In this document: positions 45,278 to 54,718 of the stretch, in pieces
Numbering within the stretch: the stretch's first letter is position 1
Layout of the letters: the number at the start of each line of letters is the position of its first letter
Origin: Aliiroseovarius sp. M344
GTDB lineage: Bacteria; Pseudomonadota; Alphaproteobacteria; Rhodobacterales; Rhodobacteraceae
DNA length: 64,000 nucleotides
Reading direction: 5' to 3'
Assembly: GCF_025140835.1 (NCBI RefSeq)
Contig: NZ_CP081153.1
Coordinates: 1,736,001-1,800,000, forward strand
Program-made: the position numbers and the translations under genes
The notes under the pieces: generated by a model
Databases searched by the model: none
Seen by the model: the letters and a program-made list of their open reading frames with translations, nothing else
Told to the model about the DNA's origin: nothing

Positions 45278-47142
45278 TCAGGGCTATGGTGCCCATATTG
45301 GCGCTATGCGCCCTGCCCTATGCAGCCGCTGCTCAGGAAGTGACCACTTACGGCAATTGCAGCCCCGTCATTCAGAACGTCGGCGGCGATGTGACGGTCA
45401 TTTGTTACAAGGACAAGGATCAGAAGCCGAAATTCCGCGTCGTTTATTATCGGCTGGGCGGGATCGGCCAAAGTTTTCTGATTAATGGCAAACTTTCCCC
45501 GGATTGGGAAAAATACCTGGGTGGCCAGCAAGCCATCGTCAACAATGGCATCCACCAGGAAATCCGCAAAATCACGGACAAATACGGCCAGCAGATCGGC
45601 GGCAGTCAACTGTTTGGCAAGGTTGGCTTTGAAGGCGGCGATTTTGGTATGAGCCTTGCGGATTATGCCCAGAAGGTTGACGCGGGGATTAAGGTTTTTG
45701 AGGGCGACGCGGGGACCTTTCCGGACCTGAACGCCGCCGATGGCTGGAAGGTTTTCGGCCCCGGCCAACTATTTGTACCTGATCTGGACGCCGCAGCCTC
45801 GCTTTTCCAGAAGTATCAGATACCTGCGGGCTATCAGGCCTATTGGGGTGGCGCATTTACCGCGGCGAGCTGGGTCGAACCCGGCGCAAAGATGACCGCG
45901 CCAACGCTGTGGCGGTCCCTCACCCTTGCTGATCTCGACAGCTACGAGGCGCGATATGATGCCTATCTGGGGCGCGCGCTCGACGTCTCAGACGACGCGC
46001 GAAACGCGAGCGAGCTTGCGCAACGGGCCGAGCGCGGCTTGTTTGCCAATGCGGGCGCGGGGTACTACTCCGGCGTCAAAATCCAGCATCATACGCTTGA
46101 CGCGCTGCGCTATCTCGCCCGCAATGGGTTGCCCGAACATTACGCCTTGGTCACGGGCGAACCCGGCGTGCACTATGGCTGGTCCTTCACCGCCAACACG
46201 CGCAGCGCGGACCTGTTGGTGGCCGTGCTGGAAAATGTCGGCGACACGGCAATGGATGTCGGCGCGTTCAGCATTGCGGAAACCAACGAAATGACATTGC
46301 GGCAGCATGATGAGACGCAGGCCTTGCTTGCCGCCGCGCGGACCGTCGATAAGCGGCTTTGGCCACCCGGCATATTGGCTCCCGGCGAGAAACTGGTCAT
46401 CCCGGTTCGCATTGAAATGCCCCTGCTGCCAGAGTTTTTTGATTGGGTTGTTTCGGGCTATCGCGAAAACTACAAAACAGGCGAGGCGATCCGCGAAGAA
46501 GCCATCGCTTATGCCAAAAAGCCCATTGTTTTCGTGCATCCTTACGACACCCAAAACGCCCTTTTCGCCCTGACGGCGTCAGAAATGCCCAAAGGCCGCA
46601 TCCCGAAACTGGTCGAGCGCTTCGAATACGGCCCCGCATGGTCCATCCAAGCGGTCGAGGTGGATGGCACCACCTATGATTTCCGGCAACATGACCCCAA
46701 CAACTTTATCCTTTTCGCAGGTGGTGGGATTGGCAGTTGCCCCTATATCTATACCCACCGTCAGGACGGCGACATCTGGATCGAAGAAAACCACTTCCTG
46801 CTTGGCGCAACATCGCCGGACAAGAAACGCACGGATATGTTGGAGTTGAGCCATTTCGAAGGCCGTTTGGAAATCCGCGAAAAGGAACACGAATTGGCGC
46901 ATCTGGATCAGATCACCCTGATCCTGCGCGACGAATTAGGCGAAGAAACTGCCTATCCGGCGGTTTCGCCGACAGAACTGGCAAAGACCGATGGACAGAA
47001 TCTGGTGCTTGGCTACGGCGAACGGGCCGAGGTGCAATTCGACCTGCCCGACGGGGTGTGGGAAGGCAAGACGGCGCTTATTTCGGCGACCGGATACTAC
47101 GTCCCCCTCTCTGACCCCTCGCTGTTTGCCAGCCGCAAGTGA
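45274..47142 (+). CDS. Large secreted protein of unknown function
   Basis: This encodes 622 residues with a signal peptide (IRAMVPILALCALPYAAAA|Q). Shortly after the cleavage site it reads YGNCSPVIQNVGGDVTVIC, nearly the same as the tail of the small upstream protein. The rest contains no motif I can name, though stretches such as FSFTANTRSADLLVAVLENVGD (divided here by position) look like beta-sandwich sequence. It is likely periplasmic or exported. Overlap of four bases with the 91-residue gene shows they are made together. It converges on betB. Confidence 0.75.
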   Translation: MIRAMVPILALCALPYAAAAQEVTTYGNCSPVIQNVGGDVTVICYKDKDQKPKFRVVYYRLGGIGQSFLINGKLSPDWEKYLGGQQAIVNNGIHQEIRKITDKYGQQIGGSQLFGKVGFEGGDFGMSLADYAQKVDAGIKVFEGDAGTFPDLNAADGWKVFGPGQLFVPDLDAAASLFQKYQIPAGYQAYWGGAFTAASWVEPGAKMTAPTLWRSLTLADLDSYEARYDAYLGRALDVSDDARNASELAQRAERGLFANAGAGYYSGVKIQHHTLDALRYLARNGLPEHYALVTGEPGVHYGWSFTANTRSADLLVAVLENVGDTAMDVGAFSIAETNEMTLRQHDETQALLAAARTVDKRLWPPGILAPGEKLVIPVRIEMPLLPEFFDWVVSGYRENYKTGEAIREEAIAYAKKPIVFVHPYDTQNALFALTASEMPKGRIPKLVERFEYGPAWSIQAVEVDGTTYDFRQHDPNNFILFAGGGIGSCPYIYTHRQDGDIWIEENHFLLGATSPDKKRTDMLELSHFEGRLEIREKEHELAHLDQITLILRDELGEETAYPAVSPTELAKTDGQNLVLGYGERAEVQFDLPDGVWEGKTALISATGYYVPLSDPSLFASRK

Positions 47143-47155
47143 CGCGGCCGCTTGA

Positions 47156-48610
47156 TCAGAACGGCGCTTCCAGATCGCTCAGCCGGACATAGACGGTTTT
47201 CAGCTCTGAATAATGTTCAATGGCCGCTTTCGAGTTTTCACGCCCAACGCCCGAGGATTTTGAGCCCCCAAACGGGGCTTCGACCGGGGCGTCGTTATAG
47301 GTGTTGATATAGCAGGTCCCAGCCTCGAACCCGGCCACAACACGGTGCGCGCGGGTCAGATCGTTGGTAAACACGCCGGCGGCCAGCCCAAATTCGGTGT
47401 CATTGGCGCGGGCCATGACCTCGTCCTCGGTCTCAAAATCCAGTACGGACATGACCGGTCCGAAAATCTCTTCGCGCGCAATGGTCATGTCGTCGGTGAC
47501 ATCCGCGAACACAGTGGGTTTCAGGAAGAACCCCTCGCCTTTGATCCGGTCACCACCATAGACAAGCCGCGCGCCTTCCTCTTTGCCCTTCGCAATATAG
47601 TTCAGGACGATGTTCATCTGACCTTCGCTGACCATCGGGCCAAAACTGGTGGCCGGATCAAGCGGATCTCCGATCACAGCGTCATCCAGCCGTTCAGCCA
47701 AACGCTTCAAAAACTTCTCTTTGATGCCTTTCTGGACAAACACCCGCGTCCCGTTGGAACAGACCTGCCCCGAGGAATAGAAGTTGCCAAGGATCGCGCC
47801 GGACACGGCGTTTTCCACATTTGCATCGTCAAAGACGATCATCGGGGATTTACCCCCCAGTTCCATCGTGACGTGCTTCATTTCGGCCGCCGCCGCCGCA
47901 TAGACCTTCTTGCCGGTGGGCACCGACCCGGTCAGCGAGACCTTGGCGACGCGCGGATCGGTCACAAGGGCCGCGCCGACCTCGCCATAGCCTTGCACGA
48001 CGTTGAACACACCGGCAGGTGCACCCGCTTCCATCAGGATTTCCGCCACTTTCAACGCCGACAGCGGCGTCGTCTCGGACGGTTTGAACACCGATGTATT
48101 GCCACAGGCCAGCGCTGGCGCGGCTTTCCAGCACGCGATCTGGGTGGGATAATTCCACGCCCCAATGCCGACGCAAACGCCAAGAGCCTCGCGGCGCGTA
48201 TAGACGAAATCGCCATTGCCCAGCTGGATGTGCTCGCCGGTCAGACTGCCAGCCAGGCCACCGAAATACTCCAGCGCATCGGCACCCGACGTTGCATCTG
48301 CCACGCTGGTTTCCTGATACGGCTTCCCGGTGTCGAGCGTTTCCAGCACCGACAGATCATGATTGCGCTCGCGCATGATATCGGCGGCCCGGCGCAGGAT
48401 GCGGCCCCGCTCGGTGCCGGTCATTGCGGCCCAACTGGCCTGCGCTGACTTGGCTGCCGCAAGGGCCTTATCGACAATCGCCGGGGTCGCTGAATGAAGC
48501 TTGGCGATAACCTCGCCTGTGGCCGGAAAGATCACGTCAATTGGGGTGCCTGCGGTGTCTTCGACATAGGCCCCGCCGATGAAATGGCTTGCTTTGGGTT
48601 GCGCTTTCAT
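47156..48610 (-). CDS. betB: Betaine aldehyde dehydrogenase
   Basis: This encodes 484 residues of the aldehyde-dehydrogenase family, with the BetB-like text [19 protein letters not shown] (near 150), [16 protein letters not shown] with the catalytic glutamate and [15 protein letters not shown] with the nucleophilic cysteine (near 282). BetB oxidises betaine aldehyde to glycine betaine, an osmoprotectant. Neither choline dehydrogenase nor BetI lies beside it here, so the exact substrate is inferred from sequence resemblance only. Confidence 0.85.
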   Translation of the reverse strand: MKAQPKASHFIGGAYVEDTAGTPIDVIFPATGEVIAKLHSATPAIVDKALAAAKSAQASWAAMTGTERGRILRRAADIMRERNHDLSVLETLDTGKPYQETSVADATSGADALEYFGGLAGSLTGEHIQLGNGDFVYTRREALGVCVGIGAWNYPTQIACWKAAPALACGNTSVFKPSETTPLSALKVAEILMEAGAPAGVFNVVQGYGEVGAALVTDPRVAKVSLTGSVPTGKKVYAAAAAEMKHVTMELGGKSPMIVFDDANVENAVSGAILGNFYSSGQVCSNGTRVFVQKGIKEKFLKRLAERLDDAVIGDPLDPATSFGPMVSEGQMNIVLNYIAKGKEEGARLVYGGDRIKGEGFFLKPTVFADVTDDMTIAREEIFGPVMSVLDFETEDEVMARANDTEFGLAAGVFTNDLTRAHRVVAGFEAGTCYINTYNDAPVEAPFGGSKSSGVGRENSKAAIEHYSELKTVYVRLSDLEAPF

Positions 48611-48766
48611 ATCAATGCCTCGCTGCGACGCGCGACGCCCCGACTTGGCGGGTGCGAACTGCGCGTGTGAGTGTTCGTTTGGCTAAGTCTTGCAGGTTCG
48701 CCGCCGAAGGACCATCCAAAAGGCGACAGGCTGTGGGTGTCAATCGACGCCCTGACCCGCGGTCAA

Positions 48767-49498
48767 TCAGCCCTTGAACCCGGTGGCAACCACGAATTTC
48801 TCGGAACTGTCCGACCGGCTGGAGGGCGGCTTCACATTCACGACTTTCTGGAACCGCTGCTTCAGCAGCTTCTGCAGCTCGCCTTCAGCGCCACCCGCCA
48901 GCACCTTGGCAACGAATGTGCCACCCTCTTCCAGCACGTCGAAGGCGAAATAAGCCGCCGCCTCGCATAGCGAGATGATCCGCAAATGGTCGGTCTGCTT
49001 ATGGCCGGAACTGGACGCCGCCATGTCGGACATCACCACGTCCGCTTTGCCGCCCAAAAGCTCTTTCACCTTCACATCTGCATCGTCTTCCATGAAATCG
49101 AGCTGATGAAACTCGGCACCGGCCAGCGGTTCAACCTCTTGCAGGTCAATGCCCAGAAACGTGCCAACTTTCTTGCCGCTCTTTTCGCCCAGCGAATTGA
49201 TCCGCGGCACGGCGACTTGCGCCCAGCCACCCGGCGCACAACCAAGTTCGACAACCCGCGCACCGTTCACCAGAAAGCGATACTTGTCATCCAGATCCAT
49301 GATCTTGAAGGCAGCCCGACCCCGAAAACCTTCGGCCTTGGCGCGCGCCACGTAAGGGTCGTTCAATTGCCGTTGCAACCACCGGGTCGAGCTGTTGGTC
49401 CTGCCGCGGGCGGTTTTGACCTTTACGGTCAAATCCCGTTGGCCGCGGCCCGAGCTTTTTCGCACTCGTCCGCCCTTCTTGCCACCTGTTTCTGTCAT
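48767..49498 (-). CDS. rlmE: 23S rRNA 2'-O-methyltransferase RlmE
   Basis: This encodes 243 residues of the FtsJ/RrmJ family, which methylates U2552 of 23S rRNA during late 50S assembly. The K-D-K-E catalytic set is visible: K in [10 protein letters not shown] in [13 protein letters not shown] in [11 protein letters not shown] and E in SSEKFVV; the SAM site is [17 protein letters not shown] basic N-terminal tail of about 30 residues precedes the domain. Its ATG overlaps the stop of the gppA-like gene by one base (TGATG). Confidence 0.95.
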   Translation of the reverse strand: MTETGGKKGGRVRKSSGRGQRDLTVKVKTARGRTNSSTRWLQRQLNDPYVARAKAEGFRGRAAFKIMDLDDKYRFLVNGARVVELGCAPGGWAQVAVPRINSLGEKSGKKVGTFLGIDLQEVEPLAGAEFHQLDFMEDDADVKVKELLGGKADVVMSDMAASSSGHKQTDHLRIISLCEAAAYFAFDVLEEGGTFVAKVLAGGAEGELQKLLKQRFQKVVNVKPPSSRSDSSEKFVVATGFKG

Positions 49499-50610
49499 CA
49501 GAATGGTCCGCCTTCCAAAACCCCGTCCGCCGACATCTGCGAATAGAGTATCCCTTCGCGCAATCCGCGATCTGCCACGCTCAGCCGATCCGTCGGCCAG
49601 ACGCGCAATAACGCCTGAAGGATCGCAGCGCCAGACATGATCAGCGATTGCCGGTCGCGGCCAATATGGGAATTCATGCGCCGCCCTTGCGGGCCAAGCG
49701 CCAGATAGCCCTGGATCACGCGCTCGATCTGATCCGAGGTCATGCGAAGACCATCCACCTTTGTGCGGTCATAACGGCGCAAACCCAGATGGGTTGCCGC
49801 CACGGTCGTCACCGTGCCCGAGGTGCCAATGATCTGGAACCCTTCGCGCGGCGGTTCATGGTGGAACGGGCTAAACCCAGCCAATTGTTCTTCGAAATGC
49901 ACCGACATCAGCGCGTAACGACCAGAATCGTCCTCGACGTCATCAAACATCTCGCGCAGGGTTGCGACGCCCAGTGGCACGGAAATCCAATCGACCACGC
50001 TGGCGGCCGGAAACTCGCTGACCCCGCCAACAAATCCACGTCCCATCCGCATGATGGATCGCGGCCGTTCCAGCGGCGGCACTTTGGAAAGATCAATCCA
50101 AACCAGTTCGGTCGATCCACCGCCGATATCGACAACCAGCAGCTGCTCGGTCTTGGTAGACACCAACGGCGCACAGGATACAACGGCCAGCCGCGCTTCT
50201 TCTTCTGGCTTGATGATCTCAAGATCCAAGCCAGTTTCACGCCGAATATAGGCCATAAAGCTTTTGCCGTTCGACGCCCGTCGACAAGCTTCGGTCGCGA
50301 CAAGGCGCATCCGTTGCACATCGTGCTTGATCAGCTTTTTGCGACAAATCCGCAGCGCCTGCACGGTGCGTGACATTGACGAACGGCTTAACCGGCCCGA
50401 AGCCTCAAGCCCCTTGCCCAGTTGAACCGATTTCGAAAAACTGTCCACAACGTGGAACTGGCTTCCCTTCGGTTGGGCAACCAGCATACGACAGCTGTTT
50501 GTGCCGAGATCCAAAGCCGCATACAGGCTGGCCGGATCTACGGTTGACGGCGCGGGGGTATCGACCGCTATTGGGAACGCGCCCGCACCATTGGGACGCT
50601 TGGGCGCCAT
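49498..50610 (-). CDS. Ppx/GppA phosphatase family protein
   Basis: This encodes 370 residues of the exopolyphosphatase/guanosine pentaphosphatase family. The first phosphate loop is [16 protein letters not shown] (near 45) and the second [16 protein letters not shown] (near 175). It would hydrolyse polyphosphate or pppGpp; these cannot be told apart here. At about 370 residues it lacks the C-terminal domain of long PPX enzymes. The ATG at 50610 is chosen over the open frame to 50904, which overlaps the divergent C1 gene set. Confidence 0.88.
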   Translation of the reverse strand: MAPKRPNGAGAFPIAVDTPAPSTVDPASLYAALDLGTNSCRMLVAQPKGSQFHVVDSFSKSVQLGKGLEASGRLSRSSMSRTVQALRICRKKLIKHDVQRMRLVATEACRRASNGKSFMAYIRRETGLDLEIIKPEEEARLAVVSCAPLVSTKTEQLLVVDIGGGSTELVWIDLSKVPPLERPRSIMRMGRGFVGGVSEFPAASVVDWISVPLGVATLREMFDDVEDDSGRYALMSVHFEEQLAGFSPFHHEPPREGFQIIGTSGTVTTVAATHLGLRRYDRTKVDGLRMTSDQIERVIQGYLALGPQGRRMNSHIGRDRQSLIMSGAAILQALLRVWPTDRLSVADRGLREGILYSQMSADGVLEGGPF

Positions 50611-50887
50611 GATACACGCCCTCCATTTCAAGTTGGTTTTAAGATAGGGATACGCGCCCTGTCTGACAATCCCTTCGCTGCAAGTAGGCGACACAATTCG
50701 TCGACACACATAATCATCTTGAGAAGTTTTCAGCTTCCACCCCATGGCCTGCAAACCTCCTTTCACGTATCCCTCTATTGCCAATCTTAATCCTGCGCGT
50801 CGCTTGTGATGCGCGTGGTGTCGAAAAACGACGTGGAGCACGGACCGCCCGCGCGTAGAAAAAGCGAAGCGGAGGAGGAAGAATCGC

Positions 50888-51184
50888 ATGCCGGACGTGA
50901 CCATCGTTTACTGGAGGGACATTCCCGCCCAGATCATCGTCGGCAAAGGGCGTCGTGGGTCAAAAGCCCCCCTGCCTGAGCGGTTCGAACAGGCCATTGA
51001 CCGGGCCGCCATGAAAATCGGCGCTGAAGACAGCGACGCGTATCTGGCGGAATGGCGCAAGGCAGCCCCCTATGCCGTGGACGGAGACCCGCAAGAGATT
51101 GCTGTGGCGGAGGCCGCAAAGATCGACGCGGAATATGACAAAGAGCGTCTGATTGCTCTGATTGGCAACGACGGATGGGCTTGA
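50888..51184 (+). CDS. Virulence-factor family small protein of the C1 set
   Basis: This encodes 98 residues: VTIVYWRDIPAQIIVGKGRRG at the start and RFEQAIDRAAMKIGAEDSDAYLAEWRK in the middle match a small family named virulence factor in domain databases; the name does not imply virulence. In this group it often sits beside MetF-like and methyltransferase genes. The function is not established. A strong GGAGGAGGAAG ribosome site precedes the ATG, and it begins the C1 operon. The 277-base space upstream contains a small hairpin (GTCG/CGAC, near 50820) but no recognisable riboswitch. Confidence 0.8.
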   Translation: MPDVTIVYWRDIPAQIIVGKGRRGSKAPLPERFEQAIDRAAMKIGAEDSDAYLAEWRKAAPYAVDGDPQEIAVAEAAKIDAEYDKERLIALIGNDGWA

Positions 51185-51210
51185 GCCCGTCTCGCATACT
51201 GGAGGCCGCA

Positions 51211-52149
51211 ATGGCTCTGTTGAACTTCCGCAAGAAGCCGACCGAAGGTCAGGCAATGCCCGCGTCCCCGGCGCTTCAGGCCTTTCTGAAAGGCTATTCA
51301 ATCGAGGTGATGCCCCGCACCGCCGAGAAAGTCGAAGATTTCCGCGACCTGCTGCCCGAAGGCACACGCGTTTATATTGCCCATATTGAAGGCACGCCAA
51401 TCGACGAAATGGTCGCCACAGCCAAGCGTATCAATTCCGAAGGCTTTGAGGTTATGCCGCATTTCCCTGCGCGCATCATCAAAGACGAGGCGACGCTGGC
51501 CGATTGGATCGCGCGCTATCAAGGCGAAGCCAATGTAAAGCAGGCGCTGTTGCTGGCCGGCGGCGTGGCCGAGCCACATGGTGCCTTCGACAGCTCGATG
51601 CAGCTTTTGGAAACAGGTCTGTTTGACAAGGCCGGGTTCACCCAGCTGAACGTTGCAGGCCACCCGGAAGGCAACAAGGACATCGACCCTGATGGATCTG
51701 CGAAGAACGTCATGGAAGCCGTTCTTTGGAAACAGAAATTCTCGGAACGCACTGACGCCAAAATGGCGCTGGCCACACAGTTCGCTTTTGAAGCCAAGCC
51801 CATCATCAAATGGGCCGACGGCTTGAAAGAGGCCGGCGTTGATCTGCCGATCCATATCGGTATCGCGGGTCCCGCCAAACTGCAAACGCTGATCAAGTTC
51901 GCCATCGCCTGTGGCGTCGGCCCATCGCTGAAAGTGCTGCAAAAGCGCGCAATGGATGTCACCAAGCTGTTGCTGCCCTATGAGCCGATCGATGTCCTGA
52001 ACGAACTGGCCAACCACAAGGCGGCCAATCCCGACTTCAACATATCTCAGGTGCACTTCTTCCCGCTGGGCGGGATCAAGACCAATGCCAACTGGGCCAT
52101 CGAAAATGGCGGCGAAAACACCGCCCCAGTCAATCTGACCAAAGGATAA
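51211..52149 (+). CDS. Methylenetetrahydrofolate reductase (MetF-like)
   Basis: This encodes 312 residues of a TIM-barrel MTHFR, which interconverts methylene- and methyl-tetrahydrofolate. VYIAHIEGTPIDEMVATAKRI is the N-terminal FAD region, GFEVMPHFPARI follows, and LATQFAFEAKPIIKWAD is the barrel core. It is a divergent MetF; in this gene context it may run in the oxidative direction to use methyl groups received from a corrinoid protein (inference). The ATG at 51211 has CTGGAGG just upstream; the longer frame to 51175 is less likely. Spacing to the methyltransferase gene is three bases. Confidence 0.86.
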   Translation: MALLNFRKKPTEGQAMPASPALQAFLKGYSIEVMPRTAEKVEDFRDLLPEGTRVYIAHIEGTPIDEMVATAKRINSEGFEVMPHFPARIIKDEATLADWIARYQGEANVKQALLLAGGVAEPHGAFDSSMQLLETGLFDKAGFTQLNVAGHPEGNKDIDPDGSAKNVMEAVLWKQKFSERTDAKMALATQFAFEAKPIIKWADGLKEAGVDLPIHIGIAGPAKLQTLIKFAIACGVGPSLKVLQKRAMDVTKLLLPYEPIDVLNELANHKAANPDFNISQVHFFPLGGIKTNANWAIENGGENTAPVNLTKG

Positions 52150-52152
52150 AGA

Positions 52153-53226
52153 ATGACCCGTACTATCGTTGAATCGCAATCGAAAACTTCCATTATCGGT
52201 TTTGACCAGCCCTTCTGCGTCATCGGCGAACGGATCAACCCCACGGGTCGTAAAGTCCTGAATGCTGAACTGGAAGCAGGCGATTTCAGCCGGGTACAAA
52301 GCGATGCTCTGGCACAGGTTGCAGCTGGGGCCACGGTGCTGGACATCAACTCGGGTGCGGTGTTCTCAAACAAGATGGCCGAAGACCCCCGTTATGCAGA
52401 CAACAATTTCGTCGAACCGGACCTGATGCGCCAACTGGTCGAAACCGTTCAGGCCGTCACCGATTGCCCTCTGTGCATCGACAGCTCGGTTCCCGGCGCG
52501 CTTGAGGCTGGTTTGAAGGCTGCAAATGGTCGCCCCCTGCTGAACTCGGTTACGGGCGAGGAAGAGCGACTGGAACTGGTTCTGCCGTTGGTCAAGAAAT
52601 ACAACGTGCCGGTGGTGGCGATCTCGAACGATGACACGGGGATTTCCGAAGACCCTGACGTGCGCTTTGCGGTTGCCAAGAAAATCGTCGAACGCGCCGC
52701 AGATTTTGGCATCCCGGCGCATGATATCGTAGTTGACCCGCTTGTTATGCCTGTGGGCGCGATGGGCACGGCTGGCCTGCAGGTCTTCGCCCTTGTGCGC
52801 CGTCTGCGTGAAGAACTTGGAGTGAACACGACCTGTGGCGCGTCCAACATCTCGTTCGGTCTGCCCAACCGCCATGGCATCAACAACGCGTTTTTGCCAA
52901 TGGCAATGGGCGCGGGCATGACCTCGGCGATCATGAACCCGGTCGCCCTGCCTGTCGGTCCGACAAAACTGGCCGAGAAGCGCGCCGAGGTTGAAGCCAA
53001 GGGCATCGTTATCCCCGCCGATATGGATGACGAGACCTTCTGCCAGCTGTTCGGCCTCGGATCGACCCTGTCCAAAGCCGGGAAGGAAATGGAGGCCATC
53101 CGCGCCGCCAACTTCCTGACCAACAATGATGATGGTGGCGCTGAATGGATCAAGTTCAACTCGGTCCGTGCAGGGGCTGCCGGTGCGGCCGGTGGTCGTC
53201 GCGGCGGGCGTCGCGCCCGGGCCTGA
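52153..53226 (+). CDS. Methyltetrahydrofolate:corrinoid methyltransferase (pterin-binding family)
   Basis: This encodes 357 residues of a pterin-binding TIM barrel, as in the MetH folate domain and AcsE. Order: VIGERINPTGRK (near 23), ATVLDINSGAVFS (near 58), PLCIDSSVPGALEAG, LLNSVTGEEERLE and AISNDDTGISEDP. It would move methyl groups between tetrahydrofolate and a corrinoid protein. No corrinoid protein gene is beside it in this window. The C-terminus has an unusual Gly/Ala/Arg tail (GGRRGGRRARA). A terminator follows the gene. Confidence 0.88.
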   Translation: MTRTIVESQSKTSIIGFDQPFCVIGERINPTGRKVLNAELEAGDFSRVQSDALAQVAAGATVLDINSGAVFSNKMAEDPRYADNNFVEPDLMRQLVETVQAVTDCPLCIDSSVPGALEAGLKAANGRPLLNSVTGEEERLELVLPLVKKYNVPVVAISNDDTGISEDPDVRFAVAKKIVERAADFGIPAHDIVVDPLVMPVGAMGTAGLQVFALVRRLREELGVNTTCGASNISFGLPNRHGINNAFLPMAMGAGMTSAIMNPVALPVGPTKLAEKRAEVEAKGIVIPADMDDETFCQLFGLGSTLSKAGKEMEAIRAANFLTNNDDGGAEWIKFNSVRAGAAGAAGGRRGGRRARA

Positions 53227-53257
53227 CCTCCTGAAAAAACACGACCTCAATCAAACA

Positions 53258-53286
53258 AAGGGGCCCGCGAACTGCGGGCCCTTTGG
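53258..53286 (+). terminator. Rho-independent terminator after the methyltransferase gene
   Basis: GGGCCCGC and GCGGGCCC form a perfect 8-bp stem around GAACT, followed by a short TTT. It closes the metF-methyltransferase unit, so the CoA-transferase gene further on probably has its own promoter. Confidence 0.75.
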
Positions 53287-53393
53287 CGTCTATGATCTGC
53301 TAGATGGCAGTTTGGTAAGTATTGATCTGGCTCAAGGCCCGGCGTGTCCATCGACGCTAACTGACGCTTGCGTAAACAGGAAAGGACTGGCCG

Positions 53394-54554
53394 ATGAGTG
53401 CCCCCCTTGAAGATATCACCATCCTCGATCTGACCCATGTCCTGGCAGGTCCCTATTGCTCGATGATCCTGTCAGATCTAGGGGCCAAGGTGATCAAGGT
53501 TGAACAACCCGGCACCGGCGACGACACCCGTCATTTCCCACCGTTTCGGGATGGCCACAGCGCCTATTTCGCCACGATCAATCGCAACAAGCAGTCGATT
53601 GCCTTGAACCTGAAAGACGACGCCGACCGCGCGATCTTCGAGCGTCTTCTGGCTCAAGTTGATGTTGTCATGGAGAATTTCCGCCCCGGCGTGATGGAGC
53701 GGTTGGGCTATGGGTGGGAAACGCTCAGCAAGAGATACCCCCACCTGATCTATGGCGCGGTTTCCGGTTTTGGACACACTGGCCCTGACGCTCAGCTGCC
53801 TGCCTATGACATGGTCGCGCAAGCCCGCGGCGGCGTGATGTCGATCACCGGCGAGAAAAACCGCGAACCGGTGCGGGTCGGCGCGTCGGTCGGCGATATC
53901 GTCGCGGGCATGTTTCTGGGTCATGGGCTGCTGGCGGCGCTGTATCAACGCCAGAAAACCGGCAAGGGCGAAAAGATCGACGTGGCCATGCTGGACAGCC
54001 AGTTGGCCATTCTGGAACACGCGGTCGCGATAACCAGCGAAACCGGCATACCGCCCGGCCCGTCCGGCGCGCGTCACCCCTCGATCGCGCCATTCGAAGC
54101 GTTTCACACAGCCGATGGGCTATTGGTCATCGCTTGCGGGAATGACGCCTTGTTCGCGAAGTTCTGCGAGGTGATCGGCAAACCGAAATGGGCGACGTGG
54201 ACCGAGTTTGCAAACAATCTGTCGCGCTGTGAAAACGTCATGCTGCTGCGGCGCAAGATCGAAACCAAGACATTGGCGCAGCCGCGCGCCCATTGGATCG
54301 AGCTGTTCACGGCCGCCGGCATTCCCTGCGCCGCCATACAGAACGTGGCCGAAGCGATGCAGGACCCGCAAATCCTTGCCCGCAACATGGTCGTCGACCT
54401 GCCCGCGCCCGACGGACAAAAGCCCTTCAAAGCGGCAGGCAATCCAATAAAAATGTCCGGTCTACCCGATATGCCCACGAATGGCCCGGCGCCGCTGCTG
54501 GATGGGGACCGGGCGGACATTCTGTCCTGGCTGGACCAACAAGAGCAGCGATAA
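53394..54554 (+). CDS. Class III CoA-transferase (CaiB/BaiF family)
   Basis: This encodes 386 residues of the class III CoA-transferases. LDLTHVLAGPYCSMILSDLGAKVIKVE is the N-terminal CoA-binding start, and the catalytic aspartate lies in VGASVGDIVAGMFLGHG (near 168). The family moves CoA between organic acids; substrates are unknown, and BaiF, formyl-CoA and carnitine-CoA types cannot be told apart here. It has its own AGGAAAGGA ribosome site. Its link to the C1 set is positional. Confidence 0.9.
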   Translation: MSAPLEDITILDLTHVLAGPYCSMILSDLGAKVIKVEQPGTGDDTRHFPPFRDGHSAYFATINRNKQSIALNLKDDADRAIFERLLAQVDVVMENFRPGVMERLGYGWETLSKRYPHLIYGAVSGFGHTGPDAQLPAYDMVAQARGGVMSITGEKNREPVRVGASVGDIVAGMFLGHGLLAALYQRQKTGKGEKIDVAMLDSQLAILEHAVAITSETGIPPGPSGARHPSIAPFEAFHTADGLLVIACGNDALFAKFCEVIGKPKWATWTEFANNLSRCENVMLLRRKIETKTLAQPRAHWIELFTAAGIPCAAIQNVAEAMQDPQILARNMVVDLPAPDGQKPFKAAGNPIKMSGLPDMPTNGPAPLLDGDRADILSWLDQQEQR

Positions 54555-54718
54555 CATGAGGTGATCACCCAATCGGTCCGGTAAGGTCCGATTATTACGT
54601 CGGTTTTCCGCCAACCCCGCGAAAAAGGACGTTTCTTGCCCGAACATGACGCAGGCAGGCATTGCACCTGCTGGTGCCTTCCGTAGATTGTTCAAAAATC
54701 ATCAGGGAAGACGCGCGC

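Noticed and set aside
47345..48448. Open frame of 367 codons on the plus strand
   Set aside because: It lies opposite betB, whose protein is well conserved; the translation is rich in Arg/His and matches nothing. It is an antisense shadow.
50611..50887. Possible SAM or SAH riboswitch before the C1 operon
   Set aside because: I looked for the conserved cores and pairing of SAM-II, SAM/SAH and SAH types and could not assemble any; only small hairpins are present.
51298..52299. Open frame of 333 codons on the minus strand
   Set aside because: It is antisense to the MetF-like and methyltransferase genes, which have clear motifs.
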